Positions 41,201 to 41,374 of a DNA stretch of 64,000 nt are shown here, piece after piece. The DNA comes from Candidatus Termititenax sp. Lineage in GTDB: Bacteria; Margulisbacteria; Riflemargulisbacteria; GWF2-35-9; DYQY01. Numbering within the stretch: the first letter of the stretch is position 1; every line of letters starts with the position of its first letter. A program made the translations under genes and the position numbers. The stretch spans positions 70,900 to 134,899 of the forward strand of contig DYQY01000006.1 of assembly GCA_020719045.1 (NCBI GenBank). Reading direction: 5' to 3'. The notes under the pieces are model-generated. The model was given only the letters and a program-made list of their open reading frames with translations, was not told where the DNA came from and did no database searches.

Positions 41201-41374
41201 TACATTGGAACCACCTAGCTCATTTATAGTTACGGCACTATTTGCTGTCACTCCTTGTACTCTAAGGTCTGTAGGGGTTATTGTTGCTGAAAAAACATAG
41301 CTGTTTCCTAATAAAAATAGGAAAAATAAAGACACTACTAGATTATGTAAGGCTTTACGAACCGCTATAAACAA
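1..41374 (-). CDS. giant secreted Ig-like repeat surface protein, partial (at least 13,791 aa)
   Basis: One frame stays open from the TTG at 41374 to the left edge. I read it codon by codon at both ends, and the ORF track lists no terminated ORF in this frame, which agrees. The start is TTG with AAGGGGG six bases upstream. It gives a basic N-terminus, a hydrophobic core (LVVSLFFLFLLG) and a likely cleavage after YVFSA, a classic Sec signal peptide. Residues about 30-160 are an N-terminal domain I do not recognise. Residues about 200-7,500 are Ig-like repeats marked by D-x-A-G-N. Residues about 7,500-10,900 mix fibronectin-like and Ig-like modules with one non-repeat insert. Residues about 11,000-13,791 are six super-repeats. 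Bacterial Ig-like arrays usually form long extracellular stalks or adhesins; adhesion, prey contact or a cell envelope coat are inferences. The C-terminus, with any anchor, lies outside the window. The ORF is certain, the function is not. Confidence 0.93.
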   Translation of the reverse strand, partial: MFIAVRKALHNLVVSLFFLFLLGNSYVFSATITPTDLRVQGVTANSAVTINELGGSNVYFQAVYNSDQGPADSYKIIITSQNEFGTNDFIFWSEPRVVTVTENQLSPKIYYPAGNIALSNGNWFPLEWKVTYNWGILFRDENPVWSPTANASFRVFDNNIPSISIKVPTSDLNAWHNSTKNWMLGITVNFSHPSEAKLDSGYYFYNGVTVQITSLKDQSSVTKQLVVSFSRLNEGINTITVVVSDNAGNILTYYFNINKDTQPSSINVSANLELNTFFSSWITQNTTFYQTISISFYDLGMSGLKDIRARLYSENGSTNKVISLNINSDSYNAPWGFAWSEIPEGLSQLLISIDDNATNTRNITPLQIRKDLTLPYISRYLPTASYESRWFSNINGFEADGDGGGVNLQAIDIDFVDTQSYIENIRYIVSNNNSIIASGSIVSQSAIANASVNWSIPFASFSNGYNEVYVSFNDRAGFSEYKNVFFFQKDIVQPELSYVGSPDNTSYFNSWYRVVPNNIATINFVASDNQYSRLSKVGYYVKNAAGAVVVSTKYITENAVTSSFSFSLANVPSPDYMGHGTNNFYIIVQDNAGNSVEQKIFSFQRDIVAPVMSGIDTVRTNFFETYGSWMNYYPSWVSYNNPLSFSDSETGIKDIEYLVSNNNTHNWYSVASLSGSSNYASSLWIVSYSVLAEGLNTIVISRDDMLGNTTSDTLLVKLDFTSPNYSSAVNSLDAQYSYWYNESRDRSFLSNIAVTFSDSGHSLLKTVEYIVETQGGGQTAVQLPGVTPINSYNYTQEWGISWLNLSNGTNNIKLRIKDNANNETISPILFYIMKDITSPNIISAESVDDVKYSSWYSARPSWMDELSVTCNDEGYSNLKVVTLNVYDRVTNTTTNRLLLGVSGKTYDLGDSFAWGWVQQGINDIYATIEDNAGNVEYSDKLFTIRKDTTRPGFVTGSSINTFNIWYRELPSEISIQDVNFYDFGGSSLNYLGYIVAVLTGGMRQYDISRNMNIESYSSSWILTTDYFEDGTNNIYVVISDNAGNLVLLGTDLLFNIKLDTKAPSFSNNVNYSPVWTNTTPDFFNTISINFYDEGYSLLKDIYYIVSNNVSSWTRTTTLDTNVNLAVRSTTWNMSWSLLTNGVNEVYVSFNDNAGWSIVSKAFTVLKDIVPPSYNNGMTLPVATYNTWYNKPQNWMNSISVSFTDLGGSGISKIYYKVENASGSIFMVISDNIGSSVMSYSNNWAVSWGILVNGVNTISVVVSDNAGNITSSSVLFWIKKDITSPDVIQSINTQDLKYIWRWYNHEPLANPADAFFYEGVFYEEADISDVPAVFVDIGSSNLKEARYIIENGSNTTMSVIFSNGNYQTYENWGMNWSLFGEGTNNVKVSVTDNAGNNNISNVLFSIKRDTVVPSYDVVSFSFTQSDSYFSSTLNWMYLNVTRNDFIFYDQELSKIKKVYYKYSRAGLSPVVINAYESLTRNEYVTYDMAISSFSFSFESANQGPNDIVVGLEDFAGNKKEYTTIVASFNKDTWAPVVINQLFGEPYFWNNEGSWSSLQPEWWPTMPIQFADAGGASYEYSGLGSIDYILYHDSVFNKRVNIASGLPNRQRVFNSKWTIPWADITSDLNIIYASITDNAGNNHSELLFKIRKDIAVPTIVINAVPTLSLQNIWYKNLQSWMTDLDIDFHDGGMSLINRIDYVVSINGTLTRNAIGEYNSPSNNFLQNWAISFAVLAEGTNDILAYVSDNAANVATTNVIFSVKKDTLVPSYNVTDNRFSTAPYSIWYNTTNIYDELPLRVQDMGYSGLEDIGLFFINSGATRNIIIKEAMGNYGGVYSSITTNWNSFNEGQTDVRLALTDNAGNNLLSPIIFSVRKDQSFPSWSYSGEHNAEAQLWHGTAPSWLSSIQLSFSDSGGSRISTVSYAVVTDNTTWFVISRSVNSNSYPVGWSISWNLLSQGYNDIRIKVEDGAGNVSVSSVLFTIKKDTTYPVLNSSVSVDVSKQDRWYNTDQEWMSGVTFDAIEITINARNGAVSSLNAIGYLANGVSFVLQSGMASLNLSADFALSFSGMNDGRNSVLLFASDNAKNRTEVRVLTINKDTINPLIVDNRNLNVASFNIWYRATPSFCESINIDFYDSLHSQLSRSSYIVYNDVGINTFDIFTNTLGTPSYLSNWVIYWSNLTNNVNTVDVMVEDHATNRVVSSAMFVIRKDIIIPTFTISTVSSSYQQKWYKKYHQDSPAYQLNADYAVVVTFNDFGYSRLRSMDYIIERHNRTKATINMASFVDHESSTSNLSPAFIWNWDEISDGVNTVSIRVEDWAGNTRQLEVFNVRKDETAPACSYNVTADSSTVWHGTLPTWATQISANFSDSGYSLLKSVKWKFSREETPGQYKTVTIAYDDVIGMDKFGYSAISVSWDALYQGTNLISFLLEDRAGNVTETATFILRKDDLLPTYSVQTVVSVPSQNSWYSVTPDWANQRINIDFSDQGYSWLKSCWYEIVTSGRKVVTLNEQVYSSRFQSYSGDWSISWIDLVNGTNDIFVGALDWAGNSITSSAKVLTIKKDTVFPIISNNYVSPTEGEQAIWYNFVPTYAKAVAVGAEDFDFSTLKHIRYYVTSRNAYFEEAYGTVTENQLGILSYYIPWDVSSLNLLQGTNNLYVNVADRAANTVTTNKLFTIKFDDVSPLIDVSLVSQGVSNIFLGNENWVTYLSALTVNFSDSTSLLKEIRYKVVNRHGVFYEIVSTNINNYLYVEPLFISWNLVNGGTNDVYVVATDNAGNTKEQFLFAIKRDTNPPSFNVVINTIGSQNIWYRTTQNWLTNITVNMEDKESGLGSFGYEVRKLSNTYTHTVNSQLNAVSFNTSVFNVGFSNIFDEEVSTISVWVKDYVGLYSDAFMYLFRRDVTSPRVSVNESVDDNKFKVWINSSSTYLTYFANSLDIVVYDPASHLASLNYGVQEANNASVTWSPVVIEQDTPTYNNKIFIPWNNLVDGKNKIKIKALDLAGNLVESATSLTINRDTIYPGYNPAYHLNVYGGRWLNTANQLPEYIDLSFSDTNPGSGLKNSRYQLVHNGVTQDISGNVYSNDFATASYYVFNNNSWSVSWNVLTEGVNELVLFISDYAGNITTSDKFIYVNRDTIHPEADTSDYVIDQVNWYNYSPYWLKSVTISFRDLGGSGLKNASQVISNDIRKQEIPIRTNINSSNYTTPWIIEFETQKGSYYPLQNGVNYISIKLEDRATNTRDYNNEFIFKKDVVKPSYDNIEQGDSKFNNWFNTSQNWMNSINVDFYDTYSGVSTISYIVVNVDGTNQVIITKSSAERILALTADWSIDWQNVLTNGINDVYVSVTDFASNSRNSLSPVFTVKKDIIKPVVSNNQVSDFAIWYNAVPASFDGINISFFDSGYSNIRQVSYNVFHQDGSVSSSVIVSLSVGQSSYTTAWSLSWSYFEEGINTVQVVVIDYAGNITTDNVFIVKKDSFGPTMNDKENVSSAIQNIWYASTPSWIESIDIDFADNRFGDSGIKQFYYLVTNSVGAYSKQTDVFTNMDGTSKNFIRDWDVQWSDLAEGTNNITLVAVDSANNTLTAVNYLKVRKDISEAWWAVTGDFRTASFDVWYKENTAPVNLLNRVSINFYDTYSGLKSAKYVVSNVSANREFAQNLSSNIWGANWYVQPWGITWNTLSNGVNEVLVVLVDSVDITVTHHVFSINKDTETPTVTENINKSLFAGWLRGSGWSLMNAVVVTLNDTGGSGLNLVEWKISANGGFLLDQPAISQIDGFTKKVGLNLKDAGNWALVSDSVNELFISFNDLAGNSTMSFVLTINKDTLVPSFSIISVGYNSLGWNMQKPSYLGVTLHIMDGGQSWIKEVKYVLSQGYIYGTEIFSSQSVGFLTASSNFVYMMPISWNLLNQGTSTIQITIQDNAENLSAQQSLTIKKDSITPNINNSEKQFVYYNKAFYDNPTKNIAVSFTDSNPGSGIKDIVFWVSHNVAKNEVTLLRDAVTYNVAQWSFAWASINNGYTDIFVTVNDNAGNVSTRNLFKVVKDGELPQIVNSETGSSGWYSDSRYPAWLSQVMVAFNDSGSSNIYKIEYGVSINNAIKWYTITNSEGISQDFIRRYNSYTQQWPISWDVLTNGVNEIFVSVNDFALNSTSSYVFSVRKDVVVPSLINNEALSPKNVKFGLWYSSATPNGMATFDVVLFDRGGSGLASISYQVNSGAWADITRDAHGVATINSWSISWTSLDNGTNNITVSFNDYALNSYSQQVLTIYKDTIAPKISSNVNSPDVYGYRFPGYGDSAASLNFPITITDNGYSGIYVVQYGVSCNKYVGTRWFGSATYNRVASVNNVQLHWLNLTDGINEVFISVNDLAGNNTRTQQSVFTLRKDTEPPNINHTFNVGQVFEAYYPLALRPLTVTPFIVTFSEDEGSSGLKLIKYGIKKVSENNAFVWVTVNDFSSEGNYVYTAPIGISFNALCEGTNAIYYYASDQSGFSASKNCYFIKKDTTIPTIMVTEVLPLNSNVTLNRWYNGTPSWWSSIPIKITDNGGAHISTISYRISRNSVFDSAWTVITNNLSSVDVYTSINIAWASLNIGWNEIFIRVEDRGFNALTNSVFTIKIDTQNPTASYINTNPQSSYNYWYRESNNLLSNIDFNFYDYNYSGLVSINFVVSANRYRITTNIKTVNAGSGTSWRGDSLYDTNWSISHWSLLTNDINDIYVYFKDYAGNEVLSGNLFSYKKDTLTPNLSIDSAFIINNSSPTHWYNTSANWINTLTVNVSDKGSANIQYVKLQILTFNRILVTTNPFTYWVTSNRDVASINNLLLNNFVTNNSLGYWEYLNNGTNNIAIVVADNAGDLSRQQFNTSSVYEFQIKKDVVSPHYDVSGNWLVNNISEINRWHRVVPAYISEVNIDFYDVGYSNLSTIQYVVSFNNGYRSIVGITKNEAVYNQSAFTVNWVVDWSLLTNGVNEIFVSFNDRAGNRVLSGSVFQVLKDTISPNITNNIIGWTSTFNWWLRSPSVPSASWLSAIDIDFSDTGYSKLQVARYIVSHDSGQAKVTTDIMPSVSGNNSYSNNWDVSWSALDNGTNNVYVELLDWANNSTFNFAFYVRKDEVAPTYVSSVSFNAFNRWISLTSDFEATLISNPLIITFNDIGSSNLQAVYYTVSWNGGLVNNGTWQTLNSQLNHSTYTTPVNISWNLLNNGINEILISGNDYAGNALTGSSVVMTIKKDNGCPDFEIITPVDSAWNEYWYKSSPDWLSAVVVSVNDIGSSNLKDIMYSVVTSGQQAWIPIKISHDSQTYQGSFYITWDYLSVGTNNIIISVNDWANNFISRKAIHILKDDIAPGFSNNEQLHPTWHNVEPEWISTVSIIITDNGHSGIKNIWYKVSMDVPVHSSLWQEITSGIKSTTYNNRIIVSWGVLGEGTNNVYLRIVDNADNSTESVVNNLYIKRDTVLPSVSSNLEDSTLGSGHNRYQWHNAKWLSTNYTTFDAINISFKDETSGLVSVSYLISTNDIDSTVVGLATRIISQDVFSRLRFAVPWGISSRDIREGTNRVYSLLKDTAGNILTTNKLIDIRQDWTSPSVTVNQIGYEKSTWFNANNELSHRVKLMFSDGLNSSGVNYGQFIYFNRSTGISTTVDRADVINNQGIRNWFNIDWAAITNGVNELIISFNDVAGNHSYITSGITGIEFRKDVLTPSIIIASRNIAPNTWYNSATQNGLQLTSINVRFLDEGYSNLNQVGYIVSFSNQIVTYTYAYNIGTSNLQAITINWGDLTDDVIDLYLWAIDNAGLVTRSELWFRISKDSKSPVVSKNIPEATFNVWYINEPSWITSIDIDFNELGLSGIKEIEVITSVNGEIISRNTIFSNATTGLLFVTENWSISWNNQLSVGVNEVWISMNDFADNKYYGFVFYVKRDDGAPNVSNNIIKNESPFRSWVNVWSNESNYKLNAFAYETVLGSGLKEINYFTSANSGQYIATVRQTDQRPNSPITRVYPEDGWQINWNALTQGVNEIIISASDWAGQQTQDVLCEVWKDTVTPNFVSITRDSRFKMFLDGWLSEAIINILEGNTYKVVTINVADSHSGIYVINYEDKSWSVLIKTVSGSSLNVVATHNFEKGFFNSLGEGITTISFMVRDHANNSISSHNFDDGSYFIVRKDTISPSYGWRIIPTFNSWYKTPENIITFNMIIEDPVDLDKQNSLLSSISYRISVNGEAHKISWNMSVVSYDKLWAVSWSILDNGENDIYLNVADGVGNVLDTLIGTIRKDTIIPFYKMTAGGNYGQNSWYNSFEGGVITIGILISDNGGSLLDGYSWSLVTRNGSQPVVKEISLGINLTTKNIELRISFDELEQGTNNIWINISDNAGNTLEVAAFTLLIDTKNPVFTDVTFSYQNIWFKSSKDASFLSNVSITINDIGPALLATIQFLLSTGDKQEYFRSVNVLLPTDESVQTINSSAYFNWNWFKEGTTNVYIDVYDRANNNTSDLLFYIKKDSISPNISLGTNLGPKQGLVNSWNNLQWFENNSINIRELQVKVSDDASGSLIDDYMYWISGNTNTFITFNYRFSGGQWGLPYENVNSNLIDYGSSEFLNLNSAAFFNGTNDIYVVVSDNAGWVVTSDKVFRVFYDNVAPSFSLNNPTTGKGYDKWHMITPSWLSKTSVDMSDLEGSRMKSVTYSVYRYSDASIFTTNFVVDHLFISGLTIDWTALHNGTNDITIMIADGAGNITNNHLVTLLKDTISPTIAINYDRLNSYDTDIWYRLGNQPSFISSITACVFTDTGSSNISGIQYGVYNNNFNPNTQWHSITHSVMIESFTTWDIAWTNIHSGSNDIYVRVTDNAGWQVTSNLLFTIKYDDTAPSFSIPSERTFDTNWYRVAPGWLTNVTINIKEVGYSGIVTVSYKIVTSSIGPTVNISSNDVVLIEFSPTFSINWEDLREGTNDVWIIVSDRAGNVSSNKAFSIKKDSFIPSINTTSALSDIWYRNTPDWLGHNVESIATFNDNLSGINSVKFALRVSGNSAFYTGFYNIPTSTISLANDWTITWDIITNGISEIHVAITDNAGNTNSAIIATVKKDTLTPNFELGYLVNSKHTGWYSTFNNQWLATVSLNIFDQAGLSGIASISYRITATGVPVVIATSVNSVSYVSEWPLSFNNLSAGTNNIYIFVTDNAGNAIGRFAFEVKVDTGVPTYDSSSVENKVHKGVKEGQYWHLPEMYKQVTISFTDIGDSGIGDVYYWITTDISVGPDYVKSGKIRYPEVPPWAMQANDFYNGTNNVFLVISDRAGNTITTDKLFSVYRWESALTYNYTAYATYRYKNWHNSSTNDLIYNVLTTFKDISGISTLNVLQYGVSANGQPITWTIFASGVSRNEYSPTFSIQWEHLSEGTNDIFVSFNNSQRYQVTESYLFTFLKDSLAPSFNQLNPVDYSGFRFTTEGNKEWMEIVTVQFSDRGFSGLKDVGYTIESAYALLGTFVKTITSNPVTWSIEVSELRETINYIYSYLEDNAGNTSKNLMMIVSWDNIAPYSMYDYENEDNKPGYLLTKEQGPKVITFDAIRDQNSARNQSLSGVLGYYYVITQNETLQTIEIVNASFNFQQAGATECKVTININISNGTYYIYVRPIDNAGNLYDGLRLIYRLQVDSISPVFSTANKDVTLIKRSLSLLSWIPELVETDFKFFIKISDAGSGVSACYGMLTTNIEVDYSTFTERLVRDSTNKYEITSNLLTEAEPNFNQFSIRNEYQEFYWLLRVIDNAGNTADLKYYIYTIDVSTPNITTSDFTVEIRDRYSSQVIDKSKWFNNTRIEIIAGVSVSKDLEGEPPTGSLVDWRAKRYCLTREDTPAQALNGETSGFKYSIKPDLISSVSADVYNLWIKLRDNVANEWDWKNIAQLKYDGLKPESPSYIYGNNNYPYTRGDSGQITFSFGEAIDYGGSEISHYNFYVYKIDKSLKTTINTWLTATVNHAYTVAFNSDGVNECEFEPVVHIYDNAGNVTIKGGTPVLIDRSSPQAAINPKAVQRTDSSVKIVWQEPLDNPEGTNGSGIKGYRLAMYNYATEDTEFIGEPLGALRTSYDMITDTQLIYNVPIEIDFISKIWAIDYAGNESVTATVRQLPIDIKAPINPPIATTKDESLYSIYANDAIQGLPKPRAFKGGQEDFFHFIWMPGEDEGFGIYSYQYRWLKDNSSQTTGTTTDRTLNLSASVNGTYSLLLKSEDFAKNQATDWEEVYRYSVDFGSSGTSPTRPVSPVIETPLYTSKNSFSFTITSKDNKGAESYYRDINPAYPKYEVSVYKAHYVQPAFGSLSEGGDIVTLNFPTDNTDITIYNLSPNAQYFVKYRVQYGSSGDSISGWSYGSDYVFVDTQNPPTMDSPIIADGEVYVSKNNLKMVYLPKRDTNDDNSFFAGSGIEKYQVQRYVNGSVHNPYVEIPFGAINRVRDLYSTKDVSFPPKQLDEFSVKIRAIDRAGNFGAWSDTSNVCIYDSNAPTLDNIMVYAFVGEAPGSRYDYNNVSINGIVKGFNFRFSWDRPSDDSGVDGYEYYYGYYNLDGEVNTPSVAAYYYETGTLLANENQVVLLGGYPFGNIGLNLNPFNTRFKKEGLAENNTTFISGDVKYLCIKAIDKTGNKSATWKKIFQTKIDRYPPNKPVFTSPATNTVNSTGVTFSWTAVADQAGGAVSYYSLDIYMAKQSGGLENKLMITLNGTEYVSTDISEGRYCALVNAYDSFGNKIRQFELEDTGAYNVPGNQDFGKNPRTDFALLSQWFNVDKTSPATPSAPDKYLELYQGGISTTNVAQMKNIFKFIEENDVDGGTGGDFNLPNEIIRKVVAGENGDKYQDVYFQSNQSFSDLIINNWEQRIDPIVDYFKYGRLTSANMIAEFQAGGLLSTENGKGDYTYAELLVKLKDEMKYVRENPFISGGNIFRKSYYDDDINTEGSLVSLKNAIKNNGVINKQLFVDVITAEATEAGVTYDIPEFLAEEIVIAFSEDYLSSEEVSSPFYRIRDEVRDTKDAIQNIHFAGIIPFGVVSSKNIFEQSGVSIDELDALTKDMTAVGALLPAGDYSGWFIINGEYLYNNLVLSESKLSTTNLNILFNKITVDYKEIITSIVVSIDGQVDELRLNLGKFLREHDVENPSSFALVSKDFLNMDGYFVWKIRGYDDHSLGSGIAKVEIDVSPNQKNEDIIVCDAFTPTISASNFGLATLNVNSTIKLRVTDFAGNTSGWSGDGDYHDNIFIDENSPGRLVVHYFAEDILLPNREHSWSSNHPRKSLWNQGKNLSWYSYNEPPDHIYSTNNFLTKFSNRFVDFAILNDSEGNKNYALELNNFYKTTSAGISYKFDRTKPIPKQGVTTVVGVNSYLSSNLSILGTNYEYTDTKAPLKEYCYALVNLDNKEVDTKLIGGTGISIPITGNNGKRFRVEVSGINKADLEGDAIKSIDFAIDTVAPGNISRVWANSGVAVGGKYWGKSIPQSVFSWTPPEENEFGVSQYVVEISDGSYSSIAIVTASFLSLSDNSFINLTGEIRCKVKAVDYAGNESPWASSDFPLKIDSTPPSFKQGFTVNELNGIPHDVWQSVTNAVSFNFGQLATSFADDGDSGISQFEIYWGPELNRQYGAKISVGSQGYKPESVMPNLGQVQHHLRIRACDNAGNWTSMKTVYITKYDTFIHPVDSLWVLPFQDCINQIDGNSNSFSKSVDGRFYNGVTVDIIWPDYQEEAGISKFYIEIYATGNDISNAHEAVLIKTVTVDYGDPRLRHLINSVPVTKGYLYTCSLDTLSLNGVDVSSKNVYFYILIEDKIGNKSQPLVRSYMFWMDRNTPNAVFQPTLDNTGEDIGIVKTAQSLTWNWTNPYDPGGSGIACYYAYIAPFPEDGSKVTESVRITMNQVNSKNYYFSKPLTDNLYSFYIRVTDNAGNTGNISQGQSVLIDTIKPSLNLVLHSEYSANNARRTVGGIEYALVISNNVGIQVFMKDYSATQTGNVGSGIKKISFDLSERQENGSFLSMNSLSEYATYNLAGLTFNFAQDIVKRITSEAPSGLTINSFHSDQTINLAQFALISNDLVISNNWFSTTNIIYTTITMNQITFNVRERDQFYRLRLYAEDWAGNSATKDFYFYTDLNAPTLDKKFSGFVYLDSDYKFKVKNILGEQGHLNFGGENGYDTKQPEQNNDYKINHYASETNRMNVFPTGNSARYIYSAFDTLSAGLQHAWGIFPSQNYFPYVETVAGRWGRDFIVVSSSAKFYLRGFDESSEQLAFYQNTQDRFEKSWVNASNSLSNNESLSIKNVNGEPLQGAYYNMSTGRTTHDISFNLSLGGWDWARDLVQVSINGLEDGATLNLGAMDYGKNIDEIKFSHVYKSKPIELVTAQTQMEFLYMTSAGVPTQQTYASRYSINSEPWMDYQVQPWLVDGVIGTNTNDIRVSMQIVVSGEPYQLRAWNQRPIFFSNGSSVNAYSGLNAISSNMALPTHNNWSTAPILITYNYNSFYGYSTKNTTGTLITANRDRLSVNAQQYLSVNIPNMYGDRAISIVVPYYVDTRNPTVTLNSYYLYEKLLDLDIEKNLGALSATNNRIIISEQRITFDVPSTEFKSKIMPAFFGYKEMIYVNTLNALAKQNWVTANSVAFVGNITDNGGIGLPVNPFRYRVITSDTQGNKGASHQRWYDAWDSITANINVGINWIDLIWEDKARNYSGTSNAIVVYDANSPVISSISVKESWWKNENQRKLLFEKPYVSTWGIQPLMPNHSLVTTPTFYIDGHKGIRLYFTVHDDAYNEKVLSINSTNVYEFSFIRVLVSRNGQEVATLDIAFNNFGSLVSNNYGIYKVLASSPYDILTKRPSGDRFTTNNRQVTPFNYCFFVTRDSVISNNAIFGSTKDALFQFKLSIVDYAGNITTTDYSDMLWVNNVNPTASLIITVDVLPDTTYRSDGNSRLATASVLGAQLLNNELLAPVHCSSGDLQNRIYNSGVVSFSFRATMDSLIYAKPGAQFVCVWTTNDSYNNNGNVFYAYYGYATSNWGTINSSIIVTASFTFDVFNPKPGTIKVTMDTFVDGKGKYTSINTTTVITESTKIVRFYVSLADAAGNPVFPTASSKWSIITIDITPPELSGGLIFDIHSGNVLNKDKGLYIYYGQVTGNLPTVNNFQIASLNIFASVNSIVYVKTNQVSFNMAQFIDVDSGVPTNDKYLRTKVYATAITSNLAQNAYIEGSYGGSLLYTKNSKKSSTTVTLDIGVYLNKEYDKLYMVDNYYANNAGIITRNSFLVVRDTTPPTISAFSIRQSVSEDRNYLPATWNFYGSQNLVISWKATDDLAVKSGGWLTGADRKGIWFYELEYDHIDANNPTSGYIFSSRNTSIMNIDGVRESAQGFVPTISTSVTINWSDVMSHILEGKVTFSIYAWDYALNYAVTQMVLYLDTGNALENSIKQIIPVTDNTDGQMDGVAPSDAGGSGYFDQEEVSVVIHLTKDAYDVTQINTLTTPSHLPVEVFVATGSRQLRVSFNYVTASIGQMPPILDGSNKYFNTDYLTGNLENVAVFITVDLSEVVSLNSYQGPVTLSFKLVDGAGYLSSTANMTSRITVDLSPPTGSSLFVNSSDIFYNGEIYNNLFDVYGISSNTAFIITTNVGQTVEDFADSHSGLAGEAYWYKFIQKDFSDLALEQKVQSFDGWESYPRVRLSDKFTPELFVSENQLYQIVSSIRNKVGRVVINTKNYVFDTKAPTINSFYIEAAGSQLSAFQRSSLNFISNESVSVRWRVSDNAYDLLGDEIFNEKSQRPSFNGIYNYELFYNKNSSRITIDSGISLNVNYAYSRYNQSSYNLSVLYVSDNIREGSVSMTIFAQDFCGNIASQNSSYYFFDWSNTLNEQIKFFEKVTDNVANVTNYTGFELTPYQAALTVGYYDQTSVNIVIHLSLNAHDTTQLSYLTANHIPLVVYVATSDLQWKEVSSVNVMATYNKLPSIILVPNLAGVTISVTIDLKEYIGTSLYQGIVSLSFKIIDGAGNLSPTSNAILVTVDLTPPEQEFIFITENNNYFFVSTENSLLNYGISVNFAFHNTSNQLIISSSATDIHSSLKVTWNNYLIDKFSLSGGHIASWNTGWNNSPTVSIASFNSFGGASPNYYYVVHNYVANMAGVVNKSEPKYIVIDNVPPTSSLFEAKQQGGGSTYSSSSENFIQLSTINVRWIVSDNAYIASSNIFNNNNNLGIFSYELKYITSNKYVSIASSDLNPNTQNNFVISKEYLEGIGEHSITFSLIAIDFAGNIATFNIGPFIIDINNTLNAQIERYEAVTDNVKNLGVGGMLTINPYEASGMSGYYDQTTVDFIVHFTITANDRTQLSYLRIPHIPFEVFVSTANSEIFVPVSLDKVISTYSFTEDIFQTGNLRSLTVSVTVNLEEFVKETGYQGQTAIKLKVIDGAGNLSATSSMAFISTVDLSSPTTSVFGGVSFDVGFGYQGNASMFGHYGLSTNTVFISSNSTPKLKVLFVDSHSMLPTTFNQLVLLSRNLSTISTRNGTSELMSIASVNNVLSANSLYHLFTYAWNNVGAVSKGATFNVVFDSEIPVVQTPTLDIPDGATAYPKSDPLYVQVATSTIRYVASDNIITAGIFANNRQNTHFGIHHFDISYQDIIASGPKVFVLTNNIVSMDSGISPSSSKQLSRDFVLEFFNGKLISVNLDFYDFAYNMRTGTIGPLIFDSINTMNSQIAIINVSDNSNEDGLGGAPISINAGYYDSPTVTFILEFGSNANDITQLSYLTRNHIPIEICATINGSPYICTKTVVASYNLADMKSNRNMANNLAWLTVNVTFDMSEWIGREGQYQGPVSVSFLFVDGAGNLDSALVPENSIVITVDVTPPTGSAVFRASDYFFIATRDYTEYGIVDGTAFSRSTRNIRLSADFNDSHSGLPENKYYYQARRYPFNSLSISEDYKNLSWMSTYDIDIATGDGLVYTSLTPNSIYRIEYQVRNNVALVTSFDRWIVVDTIVPTVNEYYFSEQMAGDYMSSSTSSYYSLQPLTINWRASDNYYVDLAGQSFFGFATANHQGIYNAVIYFSKNSSRTNIITINHLDMVNQHVITTGYIENTIMQGIVTIGVDIIDFAGNVTTTYNVVWFDWSNTINLQIKDIIVTYDNISNLSVTDSHGYLFDDRTPSNSRYMVGVYDQPTINLQIVLTGDAGDITALSYLMYQHPIVAFVSFNNSIVTVSPEFVQVTYNIVGVQDLLNGRTIAGLTIDVTLDVQQTINVVDGYQGRFQLTFKFVDGVGMLSGYDKKNLIVTVDLSAPTSSATTPWNVGVTGVTNNSEGIPAGYERRLFSNTANFVITFSMFADSHSGLAENPYYLFATGNSVATRDGSGNLGVLGVFSNWQANNTFNLTSQGLYGVSSLDYDVISLDIVMKVNNSAGIVTWNQQRLYIDRVSPEITTFNRTARIDVDEDSYLPEEDNFYNKQAIWLTWDMFDNLGEDNNQLGIVPTAGIWYVELSWETSTTGAVSRGEIITKGMLFSGMEWFLSADDISDDIKQGAVTFTITVYDYAGNSAVNYMNLVFDWQNVPPTQGFGFIPDRTDNSSPKDGLIPYYGYFDQTTISFYITFDSVAEVTGISTKNILVQYATSNGYVTIDSGLYDYYITYNEVAYFQNQVGITVDIDFQNLLEYYSNNEFRGLAANLSFQLIDRAGVKRQERFETRITIDLNAPTVNHPAAFVFTLEDCDDNNQNGILPEFGFYDSSFIRAHVSYDSLVTSNGFADMDKRVFFRLFTLEGKSSSTWWDNSLKIANTNERDVSSVKRIALSDNASIVSFNAINNVITEDSYVYEAYIRDKAGHSYSTHIYVTYDATAPTIDPELYPLDGSKR
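8300..18900 (-). repeat. mixed Ig-like / fibronectin-like zone of the giant protein
   Basis: D-x-A-G-N turns continue here but with irregular spacing (for example near 18,185, 17,815, 17,475, 17,150, 16,062, 15,590, 12,885, 12,535, 11,745, 11,175, 8,830 and 8,265). Between them are stretches such as FSWDRPSDDSG and WNWTNPYDPGGSGI followed by Y-x-Y, which resemble bacterial fibronectin type III-like or related beta-sandwich modules. Part of this zone (about 9,000-11,000) has long segments without a clear repeat and may hold a distinct domain. The domain naming is by pattern only. Confidence 0.55.
13950..15240 (-). other. non-repeat, acidic, helix-rich insert within the giant protein
   Basis: About 400 codons (roughly residues 8,712-9,142) lack the beta-sandwich signature and instead read as charged, probably helical sequence: for example TNVAQMKNIFKFIEEND, NAIKNNGVINKQLF and RIRDEVRDTKDAI. 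Two Asp/Asn/Gly-rich stretches (NDVDGGTGGDFN and ENGKGDYTYAEL) resemble EF-hand or dockerin-type calcium loops without matching all canonical positions. The same frame continues on both sides into Ig-like sequence, so it is an in-frame module. I do not recognise the family. Confidence 0.5.
18900..40900 (-). repeat. array of about 62 Ig-like domains, 345 bp mean period
   Basis: The encoded motif D-N-A-G-N (with variants DRAGN, DWAGN, DYAGN, DFAGN) can be followed from about 40,636 to about 19,588 in 62 successive units, a mean spacing of 345 bp or 115 residues; a few weaker units continue to about 18,570. A typical unit has a Trp-rich start (W-Y/F-x-x-x-P-x-W), then F-x-D-x-G-x-S-G-L, a Y-x-V/I strand, L-x-x-G-x-N-x-I-x-V, the DNAGN turn and a KKDT-x-x-P linker. 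This is the usual layout of bacterial Ig-like domains. The units are strongly diverged at DNA level, so they are old and not a recent slippage product or an assembly artefact. The count is by eye and may be off by two or three. Confidence 0.85.
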
